64,000 nt of DNA from Papio anubis. Lineage: Eukaryota > Chordata > Mammalia > Primates > Cercopithecidae. Below, piece by piece: positions 1 to 12,849 of this stretch; the first letter of the stretch is position 1, and each line of letters begins with the position of its first letter. The translations under genes were made by a program, and so were the position numbers. Location of the stretch: contig NC_044985.1 of assembly GCF_008728515.1 (NCBI RefSeq), positions 77,600,155 through 77,664,154 of the forward strand, given 5' to 3'. The notes beneath the pieces were generated by a model. The model made no database searches, was not told the origin of the DNA, and worked only from the letters and a program-made list of their open reading frames with translations.

Positions 1-1434
1 TAAACGGCTCGTTGAAAGGTTGGCTGCTGAAATGGTAGGCAAAGTGATTCATTTGCTAAAAAGGAAAATAGAGTATAAATTATAATTAACAAAAGAAAAC
101 AGCCTTTAGAAAATAGATTCTGTCTTAATTTGCAAATCCCTGACTTTCAGATGCAAAATAAACTTTTTCAAAGTAGATTTTTATCTTATGGGTTTAGCAT
201 TTACTAAACTAGGACAATTGGATGAGGTTTTTTTTTTCTCTCTTCTATAAATTATATGGTCTTTAATTTGACCTTTAGTTGAATTTGCTACTAAGAAGTC
301 TACATAGAAAACAGTAAGAAAAATATAGCTTCGTGATTTACAAAAATTGATGCATATTTTACTGTTCTTTTTAAATTAGCACACTGTAAGGTTTACAATG
401 ATTCACTAATATATATTTGAAAGTAATTAGACAGTTCCACCCAGATGAAATTGGTTACACAAGTGTAACAATGCAGAACACTGTTGATAACTGTGTTTTA
501 AAAATCCCTAAGTGTTAGTTGGGTTTATTCAGTTATGAATCAAGGTTTCATTTTTATTTCATGAGAAAACATTTTCATAACTACTTGAGACATATGAACT
601 TAATAGGAAATGTATGTATAAGAAAGAAAAGCAAGATGAACTCTCATATTTGACTTACCTCAGATTTCAAAGTAATTGTTCATCCACACAGAGATGCTTG
701 TTTTTTGCATTTTAGCTTTTGGGTAGCACATTCTATTACAAGGAGAATAGCACTAACTGTGTTGTAATAGCTGCAAACAATTAAATATATAAATATCTTT
801 AAGGAGAAGGCTTTTTTGTTTTACTTCTATCTCACATGAAAATTAACAAACGTTAAGAATAATTTTTCCCTCATGACTATTATAATTGGAAATCATTTTG
901 GCTAACAAAATTTACTTTGCTACTACTAATCACATTAAAATTATTAAGTATCTTAAAGAGGGCTACAGACAGTGTGGAAATTATAGAACTATATCTTTCT
1001 ACTATTTTAAAACTATGAATTAATAAATTAAAATTGTAAATCTCCCATTGTAGCAAAATTTGTTAGAGGAAATATTTGATAGAATCTATTGGTTTAAATA
1101 ACATTTGATGCATATTTTCTCTACAGATAGAAACATTCAATTGGAAATTCTAAGAAAGACTTTAGGGATTATACATGAGTGATAATTAACACTTCTAATA
1201 TTTTTCAAAATGTCTAATGCTGTATATCAATACGTTAACCTCTATCGTGAGTTGAGCAAGAGATTCTAAACTACATATAAATACCAAATCTTCAAGTTCA
1301 TATTTTGATGAGAATATATTTCACTAGGTTTTGGTTATTTTTAAGGACACATATTTTGTATGCTAAACCAGAAAATATATCAGAATATTTTTAGATGATT
1401 CGATATAATCAATCAATTCCATTCTATTCTAATT
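1..1434. other. AT-rich sequence, nothing recognised
   Basis: No gene, RNA gene or familiar repeat could be recognised on either strand. The stretch is AT-rich with scattered short A and T runs. It could contain very old repeats that a profile search would detect. Confidence 0.4.
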
Positions 1435-2915
1435 TTTATATTTATAATCATTTGATTTTCAAAAAGAATGTTAAGACAATTCAATAGAAAAAGAATAGTA
1501 TTTTCAACAAATGATGCTTGGACAAGTTGAATTTCACATATATAATAATGCTGCTGAACCACATCTTCACACCATACATAAATATGAACTCAGAATTGAT
1601 CGTTATCTAAATGAAAATATGAAACTCCTAGAAGAAAATTTAGGTGTAAATGCCAATACCTTTAGTCAGGTAAGGTATGACATCAAAGTCCAATGAACAA
1701 AATGAGGAGAGAAAAAGATAAATTGTACTTTATCAAAATGAAAAACAGTTTTGCTTTGAAGGACAATTATCAATACATAAAAATGTTAACTCACAGAAAT
1801 GGGGAAATATTTGGAAATCACATATCTGGTAAGACACTTGTATTCAGAAATCACAAAGATTACTTGCAACTCAGTAATAATAAAAAGACAAATAGCTAAA
1901 TTTAAACAGATCGTAGAATTTGAATGTATATTTCTCCAAAGAAGATATACAAATGACAACCAAGCACATGGAAAGATTCTCAGCCTTATCAGCCATTGAG
2001 GAAATACAAATGCAAATGACAATGAGATCCTACTTCATATCCACCAGGAAGGTTATAATCAAAAAGGCAGACAATTACAAATGAAGAAATTAGAATCCTA
2101 CTACATTTATTTTAAATGTAAATGGTGGAAGCGATTTGGAAATAGTTTGGAAGTTCCTCAAAAAGTTAAACATAGAATTGTAAAGTGGCCCAGCAAATTT
2201 TCTTCTAAGTACATATCCAAGAGAAATGAAAAAATGTGTGTATATATATATATAGTTATATATATAATGTTGCTATGAACATTCGTGCACGTTTTTGTTT
2301 GTATATATATCTTTTCATTTATCTTGGGTATGTACTATATACATATATACGCATAATTTTATATATACACACACATATATATACACACACACATATATAT
2401 ATCCAAAAACGTGTGCATGAATGTGCATAGCAACATTATTCATAATAGCCAAAAACTAGTGATAATCCTAATGTCCATCAACTAATGAATAATAAAGTAT
2501 ATAAAGTATATATATATATACACAATGGGATGTAAGTTGATCATAAAGATAAGGTAGTACTAATAATTGCTCAACCTGGAGAAACCTTCAAAACATTAAG
2601 TGAAATAAAAGAAGCCAGCCATAATAAACCATACATTGTATAATTCCAAACATACAAAAACATAAAATGCCTGGAATAGAAAAATCTATATATACTGAAA
2701 ATAAAATAGTAACTAAGCACTGTGGGAAATGGAGATAATGGAGAATGATTCCTAATGAGTGTAGCAGTCTTGGTGGTGGGGGTAATAAATATATTTTAAA
2801 ATTAGAATGTGGTAATAGCTGCACAATTATGTAATATATAAAAATTAGTAATTGATTTTAAATAGGTAATTTTTTCATATAAGAATTATATCTCAATAAA
2901 GTTATTGAACTATAA
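1435..2915 (+). mobile_element. Old L1 (L1M-type) LINE, 3' part of ORF2 to 3' end
   Basis: Read on the plus strand this follows the L1 ORF2 3' half: the segment around 'caacaaatgatgcttggaca' (1507), the 'gaagaaaatttaggtgtaaatg' stretch near 1630, 'gaagatatacaaatgac' (1941) and the 3' end 'atctcaataaagttattga' near 2890. The reading frame is broken by many stops and indels, so no functional ORF2 protein is possible. The 5' part is missing (5' truncation). Between 2234 and 2404 the L1 is expanded by an inverted copy of itself plus AT/CA repeats. The divergence fits an old mammalian-wide L1 subfamily. Confidence 0.85.
2210..2436. repeat. Inverted duplication with AT/CA repeats inside the L1
   Basis: Bases 2267-2297 are the reverse complement of 2405-2436, with two substitutions and a 2-bp length difference. 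Bases 2311-2334 are the reverse complement of 2210-2233 with two mismatches. The order is A, B', A', B, where A-B is the normal L1 order. The inverted block therefore sits inside its own template. The spacers are (TA)n and (CA)n-like tracts. This is the footprint expected of a local template switch during replication or repair, not of a separate insertion. Confidence 0.8.
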
Positions 2916-3002
2916 GTAAATATAAATACACATACAGGTAATTGAAATTTGAGGATTTAATTTCACATACAAACCTATATTGCACAATGTTTATTTAAAT
3001 CT

Positions 3003-3130
3003 CAAAAAAATGAGTGAAGTAGAAAGTAGACATATAATAGAAAATATTAACAAAGCCCAAAGCTAGATGTTTGAAATAATAATTAAATTTTGAAAGAGTA
3101 AGACTAACCAAGGAAAAAAAAAAGCCTAGA
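3003..3130 (+). mobile_element. Old L1 (L1M) ORF2 fragment
   Basis: The sequence aligns by eye to L1 ORF2 around the segment whose conserved end is 'agactaaccaagg' (here at 3101). It is short, diverged and ends in an A-rich run. It lies in the same orientation as the L1 just upstream but comes from an earlier part of ORF2, so it is probably a separate fragment. Confidence 0.5.
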
Positions 3131-3149
3131 AACACTACATAGTAGATGT

Positions 3150-3690
3150 CATGGCATGCAAACTATTCGTTCATCTAAAATCTGCAGATGTCATAATGAC
3201 CCTCTCTCATTCTCTATATCCAATGAATTACCAGAACTACTAATAGAGGATCAAAACATAAGACTCAGAGTTTGGTATTGGAGGAGATCAGGATATGGCA
3301 TTCCAAACACTTTGGCATAATAATTATTTTTAGCAAAAGGCATGTAAATTCCTAAAATTCCCTATTTTATAAAAGCAGAGTCTCCCAAAAGAACTCAATT
3401 GTCATGAACACCCTCCCTAGGAGCGACTCTCATCTTCTCAGAGGAGTCTACGTCACACTCTAACATAGTCAACTGGACTCTCATATTTCCCATCTATTCT
3501 CTTTGGAAAATATTTATTTTATCAAAACGTTATTCGTTTTTCCATAAGTGCCCTTTCTCTTCCCTCCTTTTCTCAGCAAATTGTCTGGCCAGAGAACTTA
3601 GGGTGGCAGAGAGAAAAAGGTTTTCCTTCTCTAAAGTATTAAGAAATTAAAACTTTGTATATAATTCTGAATATATATCACAGCAAAACT
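3150..3690 (+). mobile_element. Possible LTR, family not identified
   Basis: This block is richer in G+C and less simple than its surroundings. It contains runs such as 'ccctccctaggagcgactct' and 'gaggagtctacgtcacactc' that read like a retroviral LTR promoter region. I cannot place it in a named family from memory, and I did not find clear TG...CA ends or a target duplication. It could be a solo LTR, a DNA element or unique sequence. Confidence 0.3.
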
Positions 3691-5649
3691 CACAATTTTC
3701 AAAAATCTTCTACATGTATTATCTCATCCTCAAAGATATGGAAACAGTAGAGAATAATATTAATTATATAGTATACTACATAAATCTATTTGACATATTA
3801 TTTGTGATCTTTTCAACATTATAAAGAAGATACAATTTGACAAGAATACTTAACATTTTCATAAAAATATTTCTTTGCCAGTAACCAGTCTTTTAATATA
3901 CTGATGTTATTTCATTGATTTTGAAGGTATTAATTGAAATGCATTTCTAAATAATTTCTTGATAAAATAAGCCATATTTGCTTCTTTTTGTTACAAATCT
4001 GATGTTTTCTTTATAAATCGTTGTCCAAATGAATTTAAGACAATTGCCTATGCTCTTGAATGCTCAGTTTTATTTTTCAAACGCACAAAAAGAAAAATAT
4101 ATTATTATTTGTATTTGCATATATTTAATTGTAATTTATTTTGGCAACTATAGGAAGTAACTAGCATATGAATAAAATAGTAATATATATGCATATAAAG
4201 AGAGAGGGAGAAAGAGACCCCACTGTAGTATCCTTACTAGCTCAATATTCCTCATGACACTTGTTTTTGAACATACCTCTTATAAATAAAATATGACATT
4301 TTAATTAATAGATTAGAGTTTCATGGATTAAAAGACTTGACGTATAATTTTCCTTTTATCTGCTTGGAACAGTCCTGACAAATGATGAATAGTGCTCAGT
4401 CTCTATAATTAACTGTCTCTACTACTATCTACATAGACAAGGAATTCTTAAGCTACCCTTCTTGGTTAAATAAATAAAATGTTAGGAATACTAAAAAAAT
4501 GACATTGATTTGTCATGATTTATTCTAGATTATGAATAACTTTACCTTTCTGGTTCTTTTCATGGTAGAGCGTGAATTTCATTAATATTGAGTTTCAAGG
4601 AAAGTAAAAATTTGAGTTGTATTCTGCCTTTTTATTGGAAAGGCTGTATTACCTAATCTAGTGTCTCTCTCTTTATCTCTCTCCCTCCCTTTCCTCCTCT
4701 CCTTCTCTCTCCTTCTCTTCAAGATACTCAACACCTTTATTTTGCATCCTTATATCATATTCTCATACATTTTTTGCAAAGTTTCAAAATGTATGATTTT
4801 TCTATTCAAGATTTTGTTGGCTATGACTTCTATTTCTCTCATCATCAGCATACACATTTTTATTTTGATTGATAGTGATTGCTAGTCAGTCCTCCAGGAG
4901 GACTATACCTCCCAAAGGTAAATCTGTCAGTTCAGATTTCTGCTTGATAATTTCTGATTAGGTTGACAGTTTTGCCCAGCTTTTTTCTATTTCATTTCTC
5001 ATCTTTTTGTTTCAAATTTCTATCTTGCTGGCTATTAGAGGCATGCTAAAAGGCATGCCGTTAAAGCCTGTAGTAACATATGCTACTGAATGGCAAAGCA
5101 GAGGACAGAAATTTGTGGTTTTCTTTTATTTTCTGCGAACAGTTGACATGTTTGATGGGGAAAATGCTTATGGTTTTATTTTACCATTATTCTGAATCTG
5201 CTGCGAAATGAATTCTGCTGTGAATATATTCAAGACAATAACACATTCCTGCTACATTTACACATGCATAGATTGAGCTTGGATAAAAATATATACAGAT
5301 TTTGTTATATTTAAATTACTTTTTAACCTATACAATATTCATTTTGTTCGACCAATAATAATACATACTCCATACTGGCCATACCTGTGAACTCAATGAA
5401 CGGGAACACTAACAGTTGATTTTCCTTTTCTGTGAATAATATGCTTATAGTTTTATGCAATTTTTCAACAAGTATTTAACATTTCTGCTACATTCAATTA
5501 AAAACAGAACATACATGCCCACAGAGAAATTTTATTAGTTGAAAGTAATAATAAGCAACACAATATAAAGTTGAGAAGGAAATTGGAAGGGAATTGTGTG
5601 ACATATTAGATACCAATCATCATAATAAAAAGAATGATAATATAGTTAA
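3691..5649. other. AT-rich sequence, nothing recognised except a pyrimidine tract
   Basis: No gene or interspersed repeat was recognised. A (CTCT)-like pyrimidine tract lies at about 4662-4722 and a short purine tract at 4199-4218. Confidence 0.4.
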
Positions 5650-5874
5650 CATCTGTCACTTACTACTTGCTCGGTACTGTACTAGGCTTTTTTATATATT
5701 ATGTCTTTTAATGTTTGTGACAACATCATGGAGAAAGTGTTATTGCTTCTATTTTATAATGAAGAAATTGGTATGCAAAGAGTTACATGAATTCTCCCAA
5801 GTTACATGCCAGAAGTGACAACACTGCAGTTTGAATTTGTCTCCAGCAGTGAACTCCAGAGCTTACGAGCCTAA
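5650..5874 (-). repeat. MIR SINE, antisense
   Basis: The plus strand follows the reverse complement of the MIR consensus in order: 'cacttactacttgctcggtactgtacta', the 'attttataatgaagaaat' core (compare 'attttacagatgaggaaac'), then 'cagtttgaatttg' and 'ccagagctta'. High divergence is normal for this old tRNA-derived family. Not transcribed as a gene. Confidence 0.65.
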
Positions 5875-7660
5875 GAATGAAAAAGAATACTACATTGAAC
5901 CAAAACATACAAAAAATTTGTGTATGACACAAGTATGAAATGTAACTGTGTGTGTGTTGGGTGGGAAAAGGAAGGTCAGAGGCAACAATCATTTATTGAT
6001 CTCCTGTTATGATATAAATCTTATATTCACATTTTAAAGCATAATTAGCTCACATTATTCCTGGATTTTTATTGATTTGAATCAATAAAATGTACATGAA
6101 AGTTTTCCTGGCAAACAAACTGTCCCAAATAAAAATAATCACTTTTTAGAGGAAATTAATGACCTTAATTTTTTAAATGTATAGAGTAGTAGTGTATATA
6201 AGTGCAAAAAATTACGCTGAATATAATTTCAAACTCTGTAAAATTTTTTTTGTTGTTACTCATGTAACAGCGTCTAAATGTGTACCATAGTTGCATTGTT
6301 CTCATGTTGCTCATGACTTTACACTTCATTGGTGAATGCACTGGGATTTTCTTAAATTTTCCTCTTTTAAAATATGTATCATGGTGTCATGACATGTTGT
6401 TGACTGTCAACTCCCTGTCAAAAGAAAAAATATCTGATTTAATCTCAAAGTAAATATTACACTACACAGGTTAATTTGAAAGCTCATTCAAACGTGGTGT
6501 CTTCTAAGTCTACTAAAAATATAAAATTATTTATTTTCTATTTTTAGAAAGGTAATAATGAATTTATTTTCAGTGCCTTGAAACTTTTCTTGAGACTTGT
6601 CTAAAAAGAATGTTAGACTCTAACGCTTCATAGAATTTGTAATGAATTTAGGTATATTTCACAATTGTTAAACCGCAAACGATTGTTTGAAGACTATTAA
6701 ATGCACTCAAATTTAAAAGAACAAAGGAATATTATATTTTGTGTTTCATAAAAATTAAACCACTGGTAATTGTTGGTTCAGTTTCGAAATATTAATCCAA
6801 GAGTCATACTAGGCTCTGGTATGTTGGTGGTTTGAGTTCTAGGCACACAATAGAAAGCTTACGATATGTATTTCCCTTTTAATAGTTTATGTCTCCACAA
6901 GCTATTTCCCCCATTAAAACATACTTTTTTCTAAATCACCTAATTGTACAAGACATAAAATAGCTAACCTATACATGAAGCTATGATGATATATTAATGA
7001 AATAAGAGATCTGCTTATCCTATGATGACATATTAATGAAATAAGAGATCTGCTACAGATCTGCTTCTCAGACTGTATTTTATTATTTATTTTAAAACAC
7101 CTTTCTTTACTATGAAAGTGATGCATGTTCATAATAAAATATTTATGAAGCACAGAATAACTATAAGAAAAATGTAAATGATGTATAATTCAACCAACTG
7201 TGATAACCTCAGTTGGAGTTAACAGATGAATAATTTTTATATACCTATGTAAGGCATGTTTTATTCAGAATATCTGCATAGCATGGTATATACTCCTATA
7301 AAACATTGTTTGGATTGGCGTGTTTCCATTTAATATTATTCAATGTTATAATTTTATCATTTGCATAATATTAAATTATATGTTTATTGAAAATTTTGCA
7401 CAGCTAGTAATATTAGGTCACTTCCATTTTAATGTGGCTAATGTTGAATTTAATATAATCAATGACAGTGATGTTTGTAAATTTCTCAGGAATTAGTGCA
7501 TTATGAATTAGCTGTATATGTTGAATTTCCCAAGAAGTAGAATTTCAAGACTGAATAACCTATATATTTATTTTTATATAAAATTCAACAGTGTATTCTG
7601 ATATTTACGATTGAGAACGTCACATAAACAATACTAAATAAGGCACTTAATCTTAGTCAA
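5875..7660. other. AT-rich sequence, nothing recognised except a tandem duplication
   Basis: No gene or known interspersed repeat was recognised, apart from the 39-bp tandem duplication listed separately. Confidence 0.4.
6981..7066. repeat. 39-bp tandem duplication (about 2.2 copies)
   Basis: The unit 'ctatgatgatatattaatga...' at 6981-7019 is repeated at 7020-7058 with very few differences. A partial third copy ('agatctgctt') follows to 7066. The near-identity of the units suggests a fairly recent local duplication, perhaps polymorphic. Confidence 0.85.
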
Positions 7661-7722
7661 TTTGGAAACAAAATACATTTCTTTCCTAATATTAAAATTA
7701 AATATGTTTCTTGTTTTATTTT

Positions 7723-8031
7723 ATTTATGTATTTGTTTATTTCTTTTGAGACGGAGTTTCTCTCTTGTTCCCCAGGCTGGAGTGCAATGGCGTGATCTTG
7801 GCTCACTGCAACCTCCGCCTCCCAGGTTCAAGCAATTCTCCTGCCTCAGTCTCCTGAGTAGCTGGTATTACAGGCTCCTGCCACCACGCCCAGCTATTAT
7901 TTTGTATTTTTAGTAGAGTCAGGGTTTCACCATGTTAGCAAGGCTGGTCTTGAACTCCTGATCTCAGGTGATCAGCCCACCTCAGCTTCCCAAAGTGCTG
8001 GGATTACAGGCCTGAGCCACCGTGCCTGGCC
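7723..8031 (-). mobile_element. Alu (AluS-type), full length, antisense
   Basis: The complete reverse-complement Alu is present, from the poly-T side ('gagacggagtttctctcttg') to the 5' end ('ccgtgcctggcc'). A target-site duplication 'ttcttgttttattttt' lies at 7708-7723 and 8032-8047. Its interior matches AluS rather than AluY at the recognisable positions. It was inserted in or beside an old antisense L1M remnant. Confidence 0.95.
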
Positions 8032-8044
8032 TTCTTGTTTTATT

Positions 8045-8215
8045 TTTATTGGTTACTTTCTTCTGTGAATTGCCTATGCATTTTTGTTGCCTATTTTTTC
8101 TATTAAATGTTGTTATTAATTATTGACTTTGAAAACTTTTATTTTATGTATTAAGATCGTGTATATTTCAAATTTCTTTCAACTCTCTCTTAGTTTTTTA
8201 TATGTATTACACATA
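8045..8215 (-). mobile_element. Old L1 (L1M) ORF2 fragment, antisense
   Basis: The sequence 'ttctgtgaattgcctatgca' and its continuation follow the reverse complement of the L1 ORF2 3' region ('gtgaattgcctgttcat...'). It is short and diverged. The Alu at 7723-8031 borders it. Confidence 0.5.
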
Positions 8216-10310
8216 TCACTGCTTTTGAAAAATAATGTATAAAGGAGAGTCAAAAGCAGGCCTGATTACAAAACAGTAAACTAGTTGCAGACAAAAATAA
8301 TACCTGTGTTTTTAGCTATAAATACACCTAAAATGTCTTATTGTTTATCTATTTATTTATCTATCTATTTATTATCTAAGAAAAGTGATATTGGAAAGCT
8401 TGGCTACCTAGAGTCAAATAAACAGAAGATAAAAAGTTCTGTTTTCTGTTCAGAACCATAATAATAAGAATTTATAATACTTCCTCAGAAAGTTTATAAC
8501 AATATTAAATCATTTAAAATAAAAACTTTTTATTTTATTTATTTACTTTATTTATCTAAAATAAAATAAAAAAGATAATACAAATCATTTAAAATAAAAT
8601 AAAATAAAATAAAAATCATTTATTTAGTTACTTAAATATTTTTAATTGGTTATTTTAATTTTAATAGGTCATTAGTCACTTTTACTCTTTGTTTTAATGA
8701 AGTAATTTTCATTTTATTGGGAAAAATCAATTCATATGGTATGTCTCACTGCTTGTTTACGTCAATTGAAATCTTCACTGCATAAAAAATTAGAGAAAAT
8801 TATTTGAACCTAATTTATTTTAAAAAGAAATCAAATCCTTACCAGAAATGTGTTTGAAAATATAATTTTAATGTTTTCCCTTCTTTTTCACAAAGTAACA
8901 TTGATTTTTTACCTTTCTTTTGAAATTTTTATGAACTAATTTTTTGATTTATTTTGGTTACTTGTAATCTGTCACATCCACATACAAAACATAGAAAAAT
9001 GCATTCACATATTGATTAACTTTGCTAATCAACAATGACATACAATTGCTATATTTAGAAACAGATTCGCTGGAAAACTACGTATTTTATATATAATTTC
9101 ATTCTTTCAAAAATATGTATATAATTGATTTATGTTAATTTTTCTGTTCAGTGATCCAGCAGCCGACAATGCCTATTACAATTATTAAGTGTATTATTTG
9201 AGAAATATTTACTCCTGAGGTTTTGTTGTGATTTCTTTTTTAATTAATAACATTTCTTAGCAAGTAGCTCCCAGAATTTTCTTGTCTGGCATCACATTCC
9301 AAATTTTAAAAATCAGTTCACGCCACATCTACATTGCTTTTTAAATGTAAAACCTTGCTAACATCATTACTAATTCACTTATGCATTTTTTTTAGTTTAC
9401 CATGGAAATAAGATGTTTCAAGTAAGCTACATTTAAACCAATATGCTTGATGGCAACTTAAATAACAAAACTTAAAATTATTTTATTATAGAGCCTGCAT
9501 GTCAATATTGATATTAAGACAGTGTATGTCTGTGTGTATGTCTGTGTGTGTGTATGTGTGTTCTCTGATAAATGATCCTCTGAAATACTCTGCCTTGAGA
9601 AATGAAATGATATATTTTAAAAGGTACTGTGAAAGTACCAAGCTTGGTGAAAGCATTTATTTATTTGAACATAAAATATGAAATTTCAACAAAGTTGTTC
9701 TAGAAATAATAAAATGTGAATTCATATGTTTAGAAATGTCCACGTGATATTAAACCATTGGGTTTATCCAAGAAAATATATTTTAAAAAAAATAGCACAC
9801 TTGTTTGGTCAACATGGAGCAGTAATGGCTTCAATTTCTTCAAGTAGTTATCTGTTGAAGGAAGAAAAAATCATTAGGCCTTTTTATTTCTCTACAACCT
9901 ACCACCTACAACCACCCATAATTTAATCTTATGAAGATTAAATTGGAAAAATGTACAGAAAATATTTGGCTTACTTCCTGGTATTTGTGATTAATCGGTG
10001 TTGTGTTTCAACTTATTATTTTCCTTAGTGTGTGAAACGATGAACTGTCAGCCAAAATCTATGTAGATTCAACTCCTAAAAATAGTAACAAAATGCTAAC
10101 TACTACATTATATGGAATTTTAAAGTGAGTTACTATTTAAATTTTGATATTTTACTTTCTAGATTTGTCTAATAATAATAATAAATATATCTATATTGAC
10201 TTTTGTTGCCCTTGGGTTGATGACACTTGGGTTATCAGAGATGGATTTGAGTGTACAGGAATACTTACACTCACATATATTCTTAGAGTTTTTGTACGTA
10301 CTCAGTATAT
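8216..10310. other. AT-rich sequence with simple repeats
   Basis: No gene was recognised. Simple tracts include (TATT/TATC)n at 8341-8380, (TAAAA)n-type runs at 8521-8625 and a (TG)n-like stretch at 9524-9560. Confidence 0.4.
8509..8615. repeat. (TAAAA)n tract with inverted and direct copies
   Basis: Bases 8526-8540 are complementary to 8559-8574, giving an AT-only hairpin arm of about 15 bp. The 17-base string 'aatcatttaaaataaaa' occurs at both 8509 and 8583. It is low-complexity DNA prone to slippage and cruciform formation. Confidence 0.7.
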
Positions 10311-10415
10311 TATTCATTCATTTGATAAATATTTAATGAATATTTAAAATCATCAATTAACTTATGCACTGCTAGGAATATTGGAGAATAAGGATGAGTT
10401 TTTCTACTAATGGAA
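10311..10415 (-). repeat. Possible L2/MIR-type 3' end, antisense
   Basis: 'attcattcatttgataaatatttaatg' followed by 'gcactgctaggaatattgg' resembles the reverse complement of the L2/MIR 3' tail ('attcattcaacaaatatttattgagc ... ctaggcactgggga'). It is short and weak. Confidence 0.4.
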
Positions 10416-12639
10416 TTTATCTGCCAAAATTGATAGCTATTAGCTAATCATGCTAACTAATTTATAGTTGTCATCTGAGAGAACTGCTCTGAAGAAAAGA
10501 CAGATGATCTTTGTGAGCACACAACAAAGCAGCCTTACTTAAACAGTAGAGTGGCTTTGTATGAGACACAGATGATGCTGAGCTCTCAGTACCAGCTACT
10601 CATATGTGAGCATTACATTGTATTTGTCTTTCTGTCTCCAGTGACAAGCACGGTAACTAGCAAGTAATCAAACTATTTATTCAACTGACTTTATGTGACA
10701 AAACTTATTAAATGACCTTATATTGTCATCACTATAAGAAGAATAGATACTATCATTAAAATTAATGAAAAAAAGCATGTGATCTGAAGACATGTAAATA
10801 ATTTTGGAAATATATTTTAGGTTTCACTAAGACAGTATTTTTAAATAAAATATATTGTTTATGAAATATCAAGAAAACACTTGCTCTAATCTAAACCTAT
10901 ACGAAAATTAAATATATGCTTTCAGAAGCATGACCAGAAAGAAACCCTATTTACCATTTGTTTTACACAAACTTAAGTAGCAAAATTAATTGTGCTCGCT
11001 AGAACACCAATCACCACATATAGAGATTAGAGTCCTGGTCACATGTTATTGGTATATTTAAATGGTTATAGGATAGATTAGTGAATATCAATGAATATCA
11101 TAAAATATAATAGATAATGGCACTTCTTTCCACTCTTTGTCAGTATATAACCTTTGGGTCATTATATTGTATTCTGTAAACACTGAGAAAATTGATTATA
11201 GCAGAAGACTGTTGTGGATTGAGTTGTTTCTTTTCAAAAATGTTTAATAGATAAGTAGTAAAAACTGAGTATTATAGATTAGATAACTAGGAGGTTACGG
11301 TAATATCCTCCTCCTTCACATCACTTTGCTATTATCATCAGTTATTTAGGGGAATATAGGTACAGTCATAGGAAGTTAGGGTCCACTTAGCTTTAATGGA
11401 AAGGATACTCCCTTTGGGGAAAGGAGTTGTATGGAGTGGGAGGGAGTGGGCTGGATCTGAGAGAAGAAAGGTTTATTTCATGCCTTTAAATTAACGAATA
11501 TCACCTGCAGGTCTCAGCTCTAGGATCAAAAGCTAATGGACTGTAAGTGTGAGTAATTGGTTCAAATGTTACTGAACCTAAAAGATTGTCAGGAATATTC
11601 AAGGATAATTTTGTGGTATTTCATGTTTGCCTTTTAAATAATTTAAAAACAACTGTTAGTTGTTGAAAGATATACTATCTATACACTTTTAAGGGTTTTA
11701 CAATTGTTAATATCCCATCAATACATATTATGACCATTGGAGTGTGTTTGTTCATAACATATATTTAAATAATATTAACAGTTTAATCATCATGGCTTCT
11801 TATTTCAAATACTGCTGATAGGGTGTTAATATACAATGCATAAATTGTATTTAGTGAAGTAACTAAAGCTAGTTTAAAATTTAATTGAAAAAGACATTCA
11901 TATAGAACAAAAAGCAATCATAAATGTAAGCAGTGTTTAAATTTTATACTAGATTTTCAGCCACTGTTGAAAATTTTTAATTTTGATTTTTAATTTAGGG
12001 TTGCTTTCTTTCTTTGATATAGAAAATATTAATAATGTGGTAAATATGTAAGTTATATTAAATCGAAAGATTCTAAATGTCAACAGCTATTTGTACATTT
12101 CTATGTAAATGATACAATTTTCTAGTTTGTAAAGATAGATTTTGATGGCCCTTTAAATTAAAGACAGCTTTTATTTAAATATATTTATGTTAACTACTAG
12201 ATAACATTTGATAATAAGTCTCTAAAGGAGATATTTTATATGTTTTTTGTATATAAACTTGTGAAAAATATTTCTGAAGTTCTAGAAATCAGTATTTAAA
12301 AGTTCAGGTATCTGAAAATATATGACAATGTAAATAGAAAAAACTATAGCTTCAAAAATAGAAACAAAAATGTAAGTATTTATTACAAGCGATGTACTAC
12401 ACACATACATCTTTGGTTAATTAAATACACACATTTTTTTTTAGTTAATTAAACCTTCATGCTACCAATATGAATTTTCAACATTATTGCAGCTGCATAG
12501 GTCACATTAGTCTTTTTTTAACTTGTTATTTTTTCAAAACACCTATAATAATTTTCATTTACTTCTTTTTGTTCATATGTTTTGTCTCTTTAGTACTTTT
12601 ACTTAACCTGTTTCTAAATATCTGTAAATTTTATTATTT
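10416..12639. other. AT-rich sequence, nothing recognised
   Basis: No gene, RNA gene or familiar repeat was recognised on either strand in this 2.2-kb stretch. Confidence 0.4.
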
Positions 12640-12790
12640 AAAAAAACAAGATTTAGTTTTTTAGATCTCTACTGTATTTTTTCTTGTCTATTTCATTGCT
12701 TTCTTCATTTATTTTGTTTTATTCTTCCACTTTCTTAAATTTTTTATTTTTTTATTTTTTTAGTTTCTTGAATAGAAGACAGATAAAATT
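12640..12790 (-). mobile_element. Old L1 (L1M) ORF2 piece, antisense
   Basis: The T-rich text from 'tttagatctctactg' to 'tagtttcttgaatagaagac' follows the reverse complement of an L1 ORF2 segment. That segment lies just 3' of the piece seen again at 13403. The two appear to be one old antisense L1M split by the younger L1 at 12850-13402. Confidence 0.5.
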
Positions 12791-12849
12791 CAGATTACAG
12801 ATAATGAACCTGTCGTTATATATCTGCAGAGAGAAATATTTGAAGGTTT

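Noticed and set aside
7662..7913. 83-codon plus-strand frame ending in a proline-rich tail
   Set aside because: Its second half is translated antisense Alu sequence ('LVPQAGVQWRDLGSLQPPPP'), a common artefact, not a gene.
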